This document shows, piece after piece, positions 8,440-15,534 of a stretch of 64,000 bases of DNA; positions within the stretch are counted from its first letter, which is position 1; each line of letters begins with the position of its first letter. The translations under genes were made by a program, and so were the position numbers. The notes beneath the pieces are model-generated. The model made no database searches. It was not told where the DNA came from and was given only the letters and a program-made list of their open reading frames with translations. This stretch comes from Blautia wexlerae DSM 19850 (GTDB taxonomy: Bacteria; Bacillota; Clostridia; Lachnospirales; Lachnospiraceae). The stretch lies in assembly GCF_025148125.1 (NCBI RefSeq), contig NZ_CP102267.1:3358501-3422500 (forward strand), read 5' to 3'.

Positions 8440-8744
8440 AAGCCATAATCCTTGCGAATGTCAGTAAAGGCTTTCTTCGCATTTTTTGTCCGTCCAGCCT
8501 GCATATCCGCATATCCTTTCTCCAATTCTTCATTGAACTCTGCTTCTGATAATGTGCTGATGTCAACAGGTCTGGCAGATGGTATTTTTACTTCAAACGG
8601 AAGTCCTCTTTGTAAGATAATCTGTTTATAAAACATATTGATAGCACTGGAAGCAGGGATACCAAGTGTAGACAGGATACTTTCTGCTTTTTCTTTGACA
8701 TCTGGTTCAATCCTTGCATATAAATTTGCTGATTTTGTAGCCAT
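8436..8744 (-). CDS. RelB/DinJ-family antitoxin
   Basis: A 102-residue antitoxin from the ATG at 8744, chosen over an upstream frame opening because AGGAG lies about 8 bases before it. The N-terminal ribbon-helix-helix (NLYARIEPDVKEKAESIL, then GIPASSAINMFYKQI) is the RelB/DinJ DNA-binding dimer domain. The remainder is an acidic tail that wraps the toxin (SEAEFNEELEKGYADMQAG). It is followed by the toxin gene with a 4-base overlap. It probably represses its own promoter just upstream, at about 8770-8820. Confidence 0.88.
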   Translation of the reverse strand: MATKSANLYARIEPDVKEKAESILSTLGIPASSAINMFYKQIILQRGLPFEVKIPSARPVDISTLSEAEFNEELEKGYADMQAGRTKNAKKAFTDIRKDYGL

Positions 8745-8823
8745 ATAAAACATCTCCTTTCGTGAGTAGTATTTCCATCTATCTTTATTATATACAAATG
8801 TCCGCACAATAGCAATACTAATT

Positions 8824-9063
8824 TTACGCTCCAATAATCTTATTGAATAACTGTAACAATACGTCTTTTACGCCGGACGCATTGAATACAAGACCAACGG
8901 CTACTAAGGCAACTACCAAGAATCCGATAAGTTTGGAAAACTCACGCTTGAATCCCAAGTAGATACCGATAACAACAATCGCCATCAACACAAGGCTCTG
9001 TGCGTTGCTTAAAAACCAGTTATAAAGGTTCTGTCCAAAATTCAGTATTTCTTTTCTCCTCAT
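8824..9063 (-). CDS. Small TcpD-like membrane protein of the conjugation block
   Basis: A polypeptide of up to 79 residues. It has two hydrophobic segments (about 22-40 and 47-65: LVLMAIVVIGIYLGF; LIGFLVVALVAVGLVF) and a short polar end. Small two-helix membrane proteins of this type occur beside the mating-channel genes of Tn916-like elements. The start is uncertain: the reading frame overlaps the truncated relaxase by 44 bp because a deletion joined them, and the AGGAG motif lies inside the first codons of the predicted start, so initiation may be a few codons downstream. Confidence 0.6.
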   Translation of the reverse strand: MRRKEILNFGQNLYNWFLSNAQSLVLMAIVVIGIYLGFKREFSKLIGFLVVALVAVGLVFNASGVKDVLLQLFNKIIGA

Positions 9064-9391
9064 GTATCATGTACTGGATATTGAGCTTTAAGATGTCCTT
9101 AATGATGTGTCCAATATCCAGTGTCGGAAACCGTATTCTCACATAATCAAACAGCATGGTAAGCGGTGCTTCTGGATTGAATTTTTCCAGAGCTTCCAAA
9201 AGTTTCACTTTCATTTCTTCTGTGACCGCCACCTTGCCGGATTCGATACGGCTTAAATGTTCACGGCTGATTCCAGCCATGACCGCAAGTTTCGTCTGGG
9301 ATACACCGTACTGCAAACGTCTGTCTGCAAAATCCTGTATCCACTCTGTATCATTCAGTGCGATACCCCCTTTACGAAAAAACTGTGACAT
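9020..9391 (-). pseudogene. Orf20-type relaxase (rolling-circle initiator), N-terminal fragment
   Basis: The first ~112 residues match the Tn916 Orf20 relaxase: an N-terminal Cro-type HTH (YGVSQTKLAVMAGISREHLS, RIESGKVAVTEE) and FNPEAPLTMLFDYVRIRFPT, the start of the Rep_trans catalytic domain. The catalytic tyrosine and most of the domain are missing. The frame runs into the TcpD-like gene after IQYMIHE, ending KRNTEFWTEPL. Without it the segment cannot nick its own oriT, though a related relaxase in the cell might. Confidence 0.85.
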
Positions 9392-9486
9392 TTTATATCC
9401 GATGTCACAGCAGTAAAAAAAGCTACCAAACGCTTGATTTCAGCCAAGAATCGGTAACTTTTGTGTATGTTTCCTTGTGATTTGTG

Positions 9487-9545
9487 CCCCTCTGTTAGAT
9501 ACCGAGGGGCTTGATATATGCTGGCGTGGCTACCGCCACACCAGC
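9487..9545. other. oriT-like hairpins between relaxase and coupling protein genes
   Basis: CCCCTCTGTTAGATACCGAGGGG (given in parts: arms CCCCTC and GAGGGG, loop TGTTAGATACC) at 9487-9509 is followed by GCTGGCGTGG/CCACACCAGC at 9520-9545. The minus strand of the first reads C4TCGGTATCTAACAG4-like, the form of nic hairpins in the Tn916/ICEBs1 oriT family. The position, between Orf20 and Orf21, is the known oriT location of this family. Nicking was not tested; the call rests on similarity and place. Confidence 0.65.
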
Positions 9546-9549
9546 AAGG

Positions 9550-11153
9550 CTAGTCCGTACCTGTGGCTTTCGCTCCGCACGCCACCTGTCCGTCCTGCCT
9601 TATGTGTGCAAGTTTCCCAATCGTACCTAAGAAATCATAGCCTTTGGGTACAAGGGGAGTGTAAAATTCAGATATGACGCTTGTTCCCACATCACAATAT
9701 CCACGCCCTTTGATTCGCTTCTGGAAAAACTGCTTTTTCACATCACTTCCAAAGAGCATACCGTAGCCGAGTTCACTCATGCGACCAAGCCCCACACGGA
9801 AGTTAAAGTTATCTCTGATACCGTCCCCGAAATACTTTGCGTCTGGACGCTGGCAAGCCACAATCAGAAAGTATCCAGCCTGTCTACCGAGCATGACGAT
9901 TTTCTTTAACTGGCTTAACAGGGCGGTGCTTTCCTTTGTCGTGAGCATTTCCAAGAACGCCACATATTCATCAAAGATAAGGAATTGTGGAGCAAGCCCC
10001 AGATAGGCATAGTTTTTCCCTGTACGATAGTTCGGGTGCAGTTTCATTTCTTCCGAGCGTGTGACCATGCCCTCATAAAAGGCATTGACGCAGTCAATCA
10101 TATCGTCTTTCGTGTGGTAGACATTTCCCATGACCGTTCCCAAGTCTGCAAGGTCAGATAGCGATAGGTAACTCTTACGGTATCTCTCTGCCGACTTCAC
10201 CGAGCTTCTGACAGACCTATGTTTACTCATAATCCTGCCAGTCGGAGTATTAAAGTAGCCTTTCAGGGCGTTACCCCATCATTCGACTGTTCGTGTGTTC
10301 AGTTCTCCAACACAATTTTAATTGATTGTGCAGTGTCTACTCTTTTCAAGTAGAAACGTCTCGCACCGTTCTTCGGGTCTAAGATGTAAAGGACAGCGTC
10401 GGTATGCAGTAGGGCTTCAATCAGTGTCAGTAAAAAGTATGTTTTACCGCCACCCGTCCCACCAGCAATCAGAGCGTGAGGGAGTGTGTCATATTCCCAG
10501 ACAAGATTTTTCATCAGTCTAAGACAGCCGTTTTCTGCCAATACTTCATCAATGGTAATGCGGTTTGCTATCATATCATAAAGCAGGGTATATTCGATAT
10601 AGCCGTCATGCAGGGTCTTGTCGGTCAGCTCACAATACAAGCCACTTTCCAATTTATCCTCTAACCGTAAAAGCTGGTCTTGATATTTTCCCAGCGTAAT
10701 TTCACAGCGGATATGAAGCAGTCCCTTTTCCATTTGATAATAAATCTTTGGAAACCAGACGATTTTTTCCCTTGATCTGCTTTGCAGGTCAGTAAAAAAA
10801 CCGCTGTCTTGTACAGTATCTACTTCATACCACTTATTTTCCAGTATCATTCTTGCCAGCTTTTGACGGTGCAGGAGCTTCTTGAAACTGTTGTAACAGA
10901 AGCAGTAATACAGAAAAGCTACCAATGCACAAACACCAGTCGCTATCAGTATGGTTATGAAGTTGTAAGGGGAAAGTGTCAAGCCATTCTCTAACAAGCT
11001 GAAATGCTCCCAATCGGTACGCATGAGCTGTTTGATATTCAGTAGCAAAAGAACCGCTACAAATACAAACAGAAGCGTTCCTATGGAAAAGTGATAGACA
11101 AGGTGCTTGTCGCTGGCTCTGATACGGTGTCCTTTATTCCAAATCTTACGCAT
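9550..11153 (-). pseudogene. FtsK/TcpA-type conjugation coupling ATPase (Orf21), interrupted
   Basis: The first half (10367-11153) has two membrane helices (about 24-42 and 65-88) and the Walker A motif AGGTGGGKTYF. The second half (9550-10157) has SDLADLG-type Walker-region sequence, YLGLAPQFLIFDEYVAF (Walker B), VMLGRQAGYFLIVACQRPDA and the C-terminal FYTPLVPKGYDF. The two are split by a 209-bp insertion at 10158-10366. Removing it restores the frame exactly as DPKN-A-DLADLG, the family's usual sequence. As the DNA stands, translation stops after 284 residues. If the insertion were spliced, a roughly 465-residue protein would result, the expected length. Confidence 0.85.
10158..10366 (-). 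mobile_element. Short group II intron-like insertion (ORF-less) in the coupling-ATPase gene
   Basis: On the minus strand the insertion starts GTGCGAGACG (group II consensus GUGYG) and ends ...CGCTAT, fitting the 5'/3' rule (ends in AY). Excision joins AAGAACG to CTGACC and restores the conserved reading frame without any extra or missing base. At 209 bp it is far shorter than a complete ribozyme, and I cannot see a clear domain V, so it is probably an internally deleted intron unless it is spliced in trans. Confidence 0.6.
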
Positions 11154-11182
11154 AAAACAATCTCTCCTTTCTGTGTACGAAA

Positions 11183-11212
11183 AAAGCAGTCAATCCTAAG
11201 ACTAACTGCTTT
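11183..11212 (-). terminator. Terminator of the Xre/membrane-protein pair
   Basis: On the minus strand AAAGCAGT...ACTGCTTTTTTC is an 8-bp stem with a T run. It closely matches the hairpin after the RelBE-type pair (8066-8097). Confidence 0.7.
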
Positions 11213-11221
11213 AAACTGTCT

Positions 11222-11425
11222 TTATTCAAAAATAAATATATCTTCTATCGGAGCTTTTACAGCTCTTGAAATATCTATTGCCAATTTAAGTGACGGATTA
11301 TATTGTGCTTTTTCTAATCTCATAATAGTTTCACGACGAACACCTACAATGTCAGCGAGTTGTTCTTGTGTTAATTCTTGTGCTACACGATATTTTTTTA
11401 AATTACATACAAACTTTGCTTCCAT
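11222..11425 (-). CDS. Short Xre-type HTH regulator
   Basis: A 67-residue protein consisting only of a Cro/CI-type helix-turn-helix (LTQEQLADIVGVRRETIMRL, then YNPSLKLAIDISRAVKAPIE). This is the short YozG-like form common in Firmicutes, usually paired with a small membrane protein. It follows such a gene 3 bp downstream. The pair interrupts the ICE gene order between the Orf23 and Orf21 homologues, so it is a passenger. Autoregulation of the pair is likely but is not shown by an operator that I can identify. Confidence 0.88.
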   Translation of the reverse strand: MEAKFVCNLKKYRVAQELTQEQLADIVGVRRETIMRLEKAQYNPSLKLAIDISRAVKAPIEDIFIFE

Positions 11426-11428
11426 AAT

Positions 11429-12070
11429 TTATTCCCTTTTTTCATAACGATATAATAAATAGTTGCTAAGAAAAAGAACAAGAGCATAGATAAGTGAAAC
11501 AGAAATCAGCATAAATATTGCACACCACTCAACATTACGGGAAAACATACCTATTGCCATAAGCCAGATAACTACAAATAATAGTTTAAAACCTATCTTG
11601 TAGGCTTCTAATTGTGCCTTACGTTTATTTTCTTGAAAAAGCTCATCTTCTAAGATATGAGAAAGTTTACCTTCAAAGAAAAAACTGAAAAAACCAAAAA
11701 ATATGAAAAAAGCAAAAGGAAATATTTCTCCAAATTTATAGTATGTCCAAAATCCGCCAAACCCCAGAAAACCAAACATTCCACAAAATCCCCAGTAAGG
11801 AGAAATTGTTCTTGAATATCGTTTTTCCCTGCTGTTTTTTGAAAAGACATTTTTAAAGCAGATAATTACTATATAGATAGCATATAGTGCTATTAAAGCT
11901 CCAATTACTAACATAGGAATATCCTTGTAAGAAAATACATATTCCGACATATCCATATTTTTGACCCAGCGTCCATCATTGTATAATAGGGAGTAGATTG
12001 TACCAACAATAAGCAATAAAGCACACCCTACCCCCATAAAAATAATTTTTTTAATTTGTTTCTTTGACAT
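11429..12070 (-). CDS. Membrane protein paired with the Xre regulator (function unknown)
   Basis: A 213-residue protein from the ATG at 12070, which has AGGAGAGAT just upstream; an earlier in-frame start lacks this. Six hydrophobic segments are visible, roughly at 6-26, 45-68, 95-112, 115-130, 158-175 and 180-205. The sequence is very rich in Phe (FGFLGFGGFWTYYKFGEIF). I recognise it only as the type of membrane protein often encoded beside short Xre regulators. There is no catalytic motif. It might act as a membrane sensor or partner for the regulator. Confidence 0.75.
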   Translation of the reverse strand: MSKKQIKKIIFMGVGCALLLIVGTIYSLLYNDGRWVKNMDMSEYVFSYKDIPMLVIGALIALYAIYIVIICFKNVFSKNSREKRYSRTISPYWGFCGMFGFLGFGGFWTYYKFGEIFPFAFFIFFGFFSFFFEGKLSHILEDELFQENKRKAQLEAYKIGFKLLFVVIWLMAIGMFSRNVEWCAIFMLISVSLIYALVLFLSNYLLYRYEKRE

Positions 12071-12172
12071 ATTTATCTCTCCTTTCAAATGAGATGTTTT
12101 TGTATCTTTATGAGATAAATATATCACTCTGCGTTGTTCGTGTCAATCAAAATTAAGACAAATACATCACTT

Positions 12173-12398
12173 TTATTTCTTCGGCTGTCCCTGCGGTGTA
12201 GGGTTCTGTAGACTGCCTGCGTTCTGGTTACCTTTATTCTTCAATACAATATCCTCTGCCTTTACATACCAGTCCACATCTGCACCCGTATAGGTTTTTC
12301 GTGATACCGTATCAGCTACGGGATTGACAAGCTCCACAACTGCATTGTACGGAAATTCCCTTAATGGTACTTCTGGCGGTACAGACACGGGGATAATG
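12173..12398 (-). pseudogene. YdcP/Orf23-like protein, C-terminal part
   Basis: The 71-residue reading VPPEVPLREFPYNAVVELVN then ADTVSRKTYTGADVDWYVKA matches the C-terminal half of the Orf22/Orf23 (YdcP) family found at the start of Tn916-type conjugation blocks. In the family about 50 residues precede this part; here the frame runs upstream only a few codons (FIIPVS) before unrelated sequence. This joint at about 12400 is the right boundary of the ICE remnant. Confidence 0.75.
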
Positions 12399-12499
12399 AA
12401 CTAAGACAAAAGCTACGCTGTAATAACAAGTGATGAGTGCTAATTTTTTGTGAAGATTTTGTTAAGCCTTGATTTAACGGGCTTCACAGGGATTTTTCA

Positions 12500-12620
12500 C
12501 TTGCTTTCGCACTCGTTTTTCTTGATTTGACCACATTTGTACCAATAATTATCAATGCAATTCCATATAATACTTTTATTCACTGTATATTTAATTTTAT
12601 CCAAGCGCTCCTTTCGTATC
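12500..12620 (-). pseudogene. Degenerate small membrane-peptide gene (copy 1)
   Basis: On the minus strand, after GAAAGGAG, the reading DKIKYTVNK shifts frame and continues VLYGIALIIIGTNVVKSRKT, a short peptide with one hydrophobic helix. About 69 bp of DNA here (12551-12619) aligns at roughly 80% with 26698-26765, where the same pattern (DEIKYTVEKVLCGIALIW) appears. Both copies are broken. I do not know the parent family. Confidence 0.4.
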
Positions 12621-12632
12621 GAGGGTTTGGGA

Positions 12633-12674
12633 CACTTCCCAACAAGCAATTTTGCAGGGCAAAATACGGAAGTG
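12633..12674. repeat. Nested inverted repeat, possible transfer origin or element end
   Basis: CACTTCC...GGAAGTG encloses TTTTGC-AGG-GCAAAA. The nested dyad followed by GGGTACTC resembles structured ends or mobilisation origins of integrative elements. I cannot identify the exact type, and no mob gene remains beside it. Confidence 0.4.
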
Positions 12675-12806
12675 GGTACTCATTTCCTATGCTTGCTATG
12701 AAAGTTTTATCCCTTGTTATCTACTACAACGGAAAGCCCCATTTGCCAAAAGAGAGTAAAGAAAAATCCTGTAATTCCTCTCTATCTGTTTGTTTTCAGT
12801 ATTATA

Positions 12807-12835
12807 TTGACAATAATGTGTCTGTTGTTTATAAT
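12807..12835 (+). promoter_or_regulatory. Sigma-A-type promoter of the GntR-ABC operon
   Basis: A perfect TTGACA (12807-12812), 17-bp spacer and perfect TATAAT (12830-12835) sit 45 bp before the GntR start. A strong consensus promoter placed ahead of a repressor gene fits autorepression. Confidence 0.85.
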
Positions 12836-12880
12836 GTGTATATAGTTACATCACACTAGAAGAAAGGGGCGAGGGGATTT

Positions 12881-13255
12881 GTGAAAATACTAATTTCAAA
12901 TACTTCTGACACTCCCTTATACCAACAGATAAAAGACCAGATTAAGGACGCCATATTAAAAGAAGAATTGGTTGAAGGGGACGCACTTCCCTCTATTCGG
13001 GCTTTTGCTAATGATTTGAAAGTGAGCGTCTTAACAATTCGACGGGTATATGAGGAGTTAGAACAGGAGGGATTTATTGTAAGTCAAGTAGGAATTGGGA
13101 CATTTGTATCTACAAGCAATCTTGAATTACTCCGCGACTCCAAACGACGGCTTGTAGAACAAAAAATGGCGGATATGATACAAACAGCAAAATCACTGAA
13201 AATCAGTAAGGAAGAACTTAATTCCATGATGGATATTCTTTACGAGGAGGATTGA
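12881..13255 (+). CDS. GntR-family regulator, YtrA type
   Basis: A 124-residue regulator starting at GTG with a weak GGGGCGAGGGG ribosome site. The GntR winged helix (PLYQQIKDQIKDAILKEELV, ALPSIRAFANDLKVSVLTIR, RVYEELEQEGFI) is followed by a short helical tail, which is the YtrA subfamily form without a ligand domain. YtrA proteins repress the ABC operon they head, often induced by cell-wall stress. The next gene starts 1 bp after its stop, so they are co-transcribed. Confidence 0.92.
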   Translation: MKILISNTSDTPLYQQIKDQIKDAILKEELVEGDALPSIRAFANDLKVSVLTIRRVYEELEQEGFIVSQVGIGTFVSTSNLELLRDSKRRLVEQKMADMIQTAKSLKISKEELNSMMDILYEED

Positions 13256-13256
13256 A

Positions 13257-14114
13257 ATGAACGATATTTTGACAGTCAGCGGTTTAAATAAGTCGTATGG
13301 CGATTTTTCTTTGAAAGATGTGACATTCTCTTTGCCAGAGGGGTGTATCACAGGTTTTATTGGTGTCAATGGAGCAGGTAAAACAACAACGCTGCGGACG
13401 CTTTTAGGTCTGACGAACAAGCTATCCGGCAAAATTCAGTTTTTCGGTCTTGACATGGATAAGAATGAAAGAGAAATCAAAGACCGTATTGGTATAGTTT
13501 TAGACGGCGGGGGATTTTACGAAGAACTTTCGCTGGGTGAAATGAAAGTAATTATTTCATCTGCGTACACTTCATGGTCTGAACAGGATTTTAAGCGGTA
13601 CATGGATATGTTTTCGCTTGACCCGAAGCAAAAAATCAATAGCCTTTCCAAAGGTATGAGAATGAAGTATGCTCTTGCTTTAGCTCTTTCTCATAACGCA
13701 GAACTTTTGATTATGGATGAGCCGACAAGCGGACTTGATCCTTTAGTTAGGGGGCAGCTTTTGAAAATCTTAACTGAGTACATGGAAAATGGCGGCAAAG
13801 GTGTTTTCTTTTCGACACATATCACCTCTGACCTTGATAAGATTGCCGATATGCTAATTATGATTGATAACGGGCGTATCGTCTTTCGAGAGGAAAAGGA
13901 TACCTTGCTTGACACATATCGGATAGTCAAAGGTGATAGCGGAGCTTTAACAACTGATGCTCGCAAGCTTTTTTTATCTATATCTGAAACTGATTTTGGA
14001 TTTACAGGAATTACAAAACAAATATCCGAAGTACGGTCTTATATTCCCAACATTATGGTTGAGCGTCCGACGATTGAGGATATTATGCTTGGAAATATCG
14101 GAGGTGAAAAATGA
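13257..14114 (+). CDS. ABC transporter ATP-binding protein
   Basis: A 285-residue ABC ATPase. Walker A is GVNGAGKTTT, the signature is the LSKGMRMKYALALAL variant, Walker B is LLIMDEPTSGLDP, and the switch His is in FFSTHITSD. The C-terminal ~70 residues are the extra domain typical of ABC-2-type partners. The signature begins LSKG rather than LSGG, common in the YtrB-like subfamily. It pairs with the next gene, whose start overlaps its stop. Probable role: export or membrane-stress transport; substrate unknown. Confidence 0.92.
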   Translation: MNDILTVSGLNKSYGDFSLKDVTFSLPEGCITGFIGVNGAGKTTTLRTLLGLTNKLSGKIQFFGLDMDKNEREIKDRIGIVLDGGGFYEELSLGEMKVIISSAYTSWSEQDFKRYMDMFSLDPKQKINSLSKGMRMKYALALALSHNAELLIMDEPTSGLDPLVRGQLLKILTEYMENGGKGVFFSTHITSDLDKIADMLIMIDNGRIVFREEKDTLLDTYRIVKGDSGALTTDARKLFLSISETDFGFTGITKQISEVRSYIPNIMVERPTIEDIMLGNIGGEK

Positions 14115-14752
14115 TGTTGTTCGCCCTACTAAAAAAGGATTTTCTGATTGTAAAAAAATATGTGCTGATTATGCTTGTAGTTATTGCGCTTATCCCACCT
14201 GTCATGCGTTGGCGGACACCGGAGTTTACGGGAGTTTTTGGATTTATTCTTTCTGTCATTTTTGGCGTTTTCATGCTGTTGCAATATGTATCCCTAAAAG
14301 AGTATCAATTTCCAAAAGCTACGACATTACTATGTGCCACACCATTTTCACGGAAAGCGATAGTTTCATCAAAATACATTTTTTGCATGGCTATATATGC
14401 AATCTGTTGTATCGTTTTTGAACTTGAAACCTTGTTTATGCCCGGATTAGGAACATCAGATATCAAGCTGTTTGCATTTATGTTTCTTATAGTATCTGTT
14501 TTTATTGGTATTTATTTGCCAATACAGTATAAGTTTGGATATGAAAAAACAAAGTTTGCCTTTGGGGTGATTATTATGGCTTCGCCATTTATTCTGCCAC
14601 TGCTTATGAGAGCGGGAAATCTAAACTTGAACTTCCTCTCTATGTTTTCACCATACCTTGTTTATGGCGGTATTGTCCTTATTGGTTTTGCGATTTTAGC
14701 AATATCAGCATCTTTGTCTATAAAGATTTACGATAAAGCAGACTTGGCGTGA
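14111..14752 (+). CDS. ABC-2-type permease
   Basis: A 213-residue membrane protein with about six hydrophobic segments (near 15-33, 38-58, 75-95, 102-122, 142-160 and 180-205). It matches the short ABC-2 permeases (ABC2_membrane_5-like) that work with YtrB-type ATPases. The start overlaps the ATPase stop (ATGA), with an adjacent second ATG at 14114. It presumably forms a homodimeric channel. No substrate can be read from the sequence. Confidence 0.85.
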   Translation: MMLFALLKKDFLIVKKYVLIMLVVIALIPPVMRWRTPEFTGVFGFILSVIFGVFMLLQYVSLKEYQFPKATTLLCATPFSRKAIVSSKYIFCMAIYAICCIVFELETLFMPGLGTSDIKLFAFMFLIVSVFIGIYLPIQYKFGYEKTKFAFGVIIMASPFILPLLMRAGNLNLNFLSMFSPYLVYGGIVLIGFAILAISASLSIKIYDKADLA

Positions 14753-14769
14753 TAAAGAAAGGTGGGACT

Positions 14770-15153
14770 ATGGATAGAGATACTATTTTTCTTTATGTCA
14801 TTGCTGCGATAGCATTGTGTTTTGGATTGATAAACTGTATTCAATTTTTTTTAAAAGGAAACAAAACGGCACAAACCGTCGGTACGATTATTTCTTTCAA
14901 AACAATAAATCCAGAAAACTCAAAATTTCGTAATTCAAAATGGGTGACCGTTTCGTATAAAGTGAATGGAAGAACGTATCAGTCCCAAAACTGCATACAA
15001 GTACCAATGGCGTCACAGATTGGAACAACCATTACCGTGCGTTATGACACGCAAAATCCAGAAAAATTGTATAGTTTTTCCATTTTACGAATTATTGTAT
15101 CACTTATCGTTGCTGCTATCTGCATTGCAGCGGCTATATTCAATCTTGTATAA
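14770..15153 (+). CDS. DUF3592-like membrane protein
   Basis: A 127-residue protein. I chose the ATG at 14770 because AAAGGTGGG lies just upstream; an in-frame GTG at 14749 is also possible. Two membrane helices (about 5-25 and 103-125) flank an extracytoplasmic beta-domain (VGTIISFKT, KWVTVSYKVNGRTYQS, GTTITVRYDTQNPEK). This is the layout of DUF3592 proteins. It belongs to the GntR-ABC operon. The function is unknown; a role as an accessory sensor or partner of the permease is possible. Confidence 0.75.
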   Translation: MDRDTIFLYVIAAIALCFGLINCIQFFLKGNKTAQTVGTIISFKTINPENSKFRNSKWVTVSYKVNGRTYQSQNCIQVPMASQIGTTITVRYDTQNPEKLYSFSILRIIVSLIVAAICIAAAIFNLV

Positions 15154-15172
15154 GATAAGGAGGATTGAGATT

Positions 15173-15268
15173 ATGCCACATTTTCCAGGTTGGTTTGTAG
15201 CTATATGTGTTTTACTTCCTGTTTCCAATGTTATATACAAAACATGGAAGAACAATAAGAAAAAATAG
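15173..15268 (+). CDS. 31-residue membrane peptide, last gene of the GntR-ABC operon
   Basis: A strong ribosome site (AAGGAGGATTGAG) precedes an ATG at 15173 that encodes MPHFPGWFVAICVLLPVSNV plus a short basic tail ending KTWKNNKKK. It has one hydrophobic helix (residues ~5-21) with a positive C-terminus, the typical form of a bacterial small membrane protein. It lies 19 bp after the DUF3592-like gene, so it is co-transcribed. It is easily missed because of its length. The quality of its ribosome site is the main evidence for translation. Confidence 0.65.
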   Translation: MPHFPGWFVAICVLLPVSNVIYKTWKNNKKK

Positions 15269-15324
15269 TTATCAAAGAGCCTGACACACAGTCACAGAGC
15301 TGATGAACTATGAGAAATTGTAGT

Positions 15325-15478
15325 CCATACCGTCCGCTTAAAACTGCTGAAGATTGCTGCAAAAGTAGTTCATTCAGCAAGATATATCACATTCAAGCTG
15401 TGCAGCAGCTGCCCTTATAAGAATGAATTCTATGAGACATTTTCAAATATCGGTAAGCTGAATGTACAGTTGGAATAG
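15325..15478 (+). pseudogene. Transposase C-terminal remnant (IS1380-like)
   Basis: An open stretch without a start encodes VRLKLLKIAAKVVHSARYIT then FKLCSSCPYKNEFYETFSNI and a stop. The KLCSSCPYKNxFYE pattern is the usual C-terminus of IS1380-type transposases in Firmicutes. Everything upstream is missing. It marks a former insertion between the GntR-ABC operon and the exporter operon. Confidence 0.5.
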
Positions 15479-15534
15479 CAACTATTAACGAACCTTGATA
15501 GCCTAATAACTGCTTAGAACTTTGCCAGAGGGAT

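Larger units (their letters stand above)
6441..12400 (-). mobile_element. Decayed Tn916-type ICE segment
   Basis: Reading leftward from 12400, the order matches the conjugation block of Tn916-like elements: a YdcP/Orf23-like C-terminus, FtsK/TcpA (Orf21), oriT, relaxase (Orf20) N-terminus, ArdA (Orf18) and TcpC (Orf13) C-terminus. Three internal deletions are visible: relaxase into a TcpD-like gene, ardA into tcpC (removing the Orf17-14 region), and truncation of Orf23. No integrase, excisionase or resistance gene remains. Two small gene pairs (RelBE-type, and Xre/membrane protein) are inserted. The segment cannot transfer by itself, but its oriT-like hairpin may remain usable. Confidence 0.85.
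12400..12806. other. Non-coding stretch with hairpins between ICE remnant and GntR operon
   Basis: No complete gene is present. A nested hairpin lies at 12449-12488 (TGTGAAG/CTTCACA enclosing GTTAAG/TTTAAC). A degenerate small membrane-peptide gene is read on the minus strand at about 12500-12620. A second nested dyad lies at 12633-12674. The GntR promoter begins at 12807. Confidence 0.6.

Noticed and set aside
10158..10366. Insertion as a retron or an IS remnant
   Set aside because: No RT, no transposase frame and no inverted repeats. Group II-like ends and exact frame restoration fit better, though domain V is not visible.
13257..15268. Operon as a bacteriocin immunity system
   Set aside because: YtrA-type regulator and ABC-2 genes fit, but no bacteriocin precursor, lanthionine or peptidase gene is present nearby.
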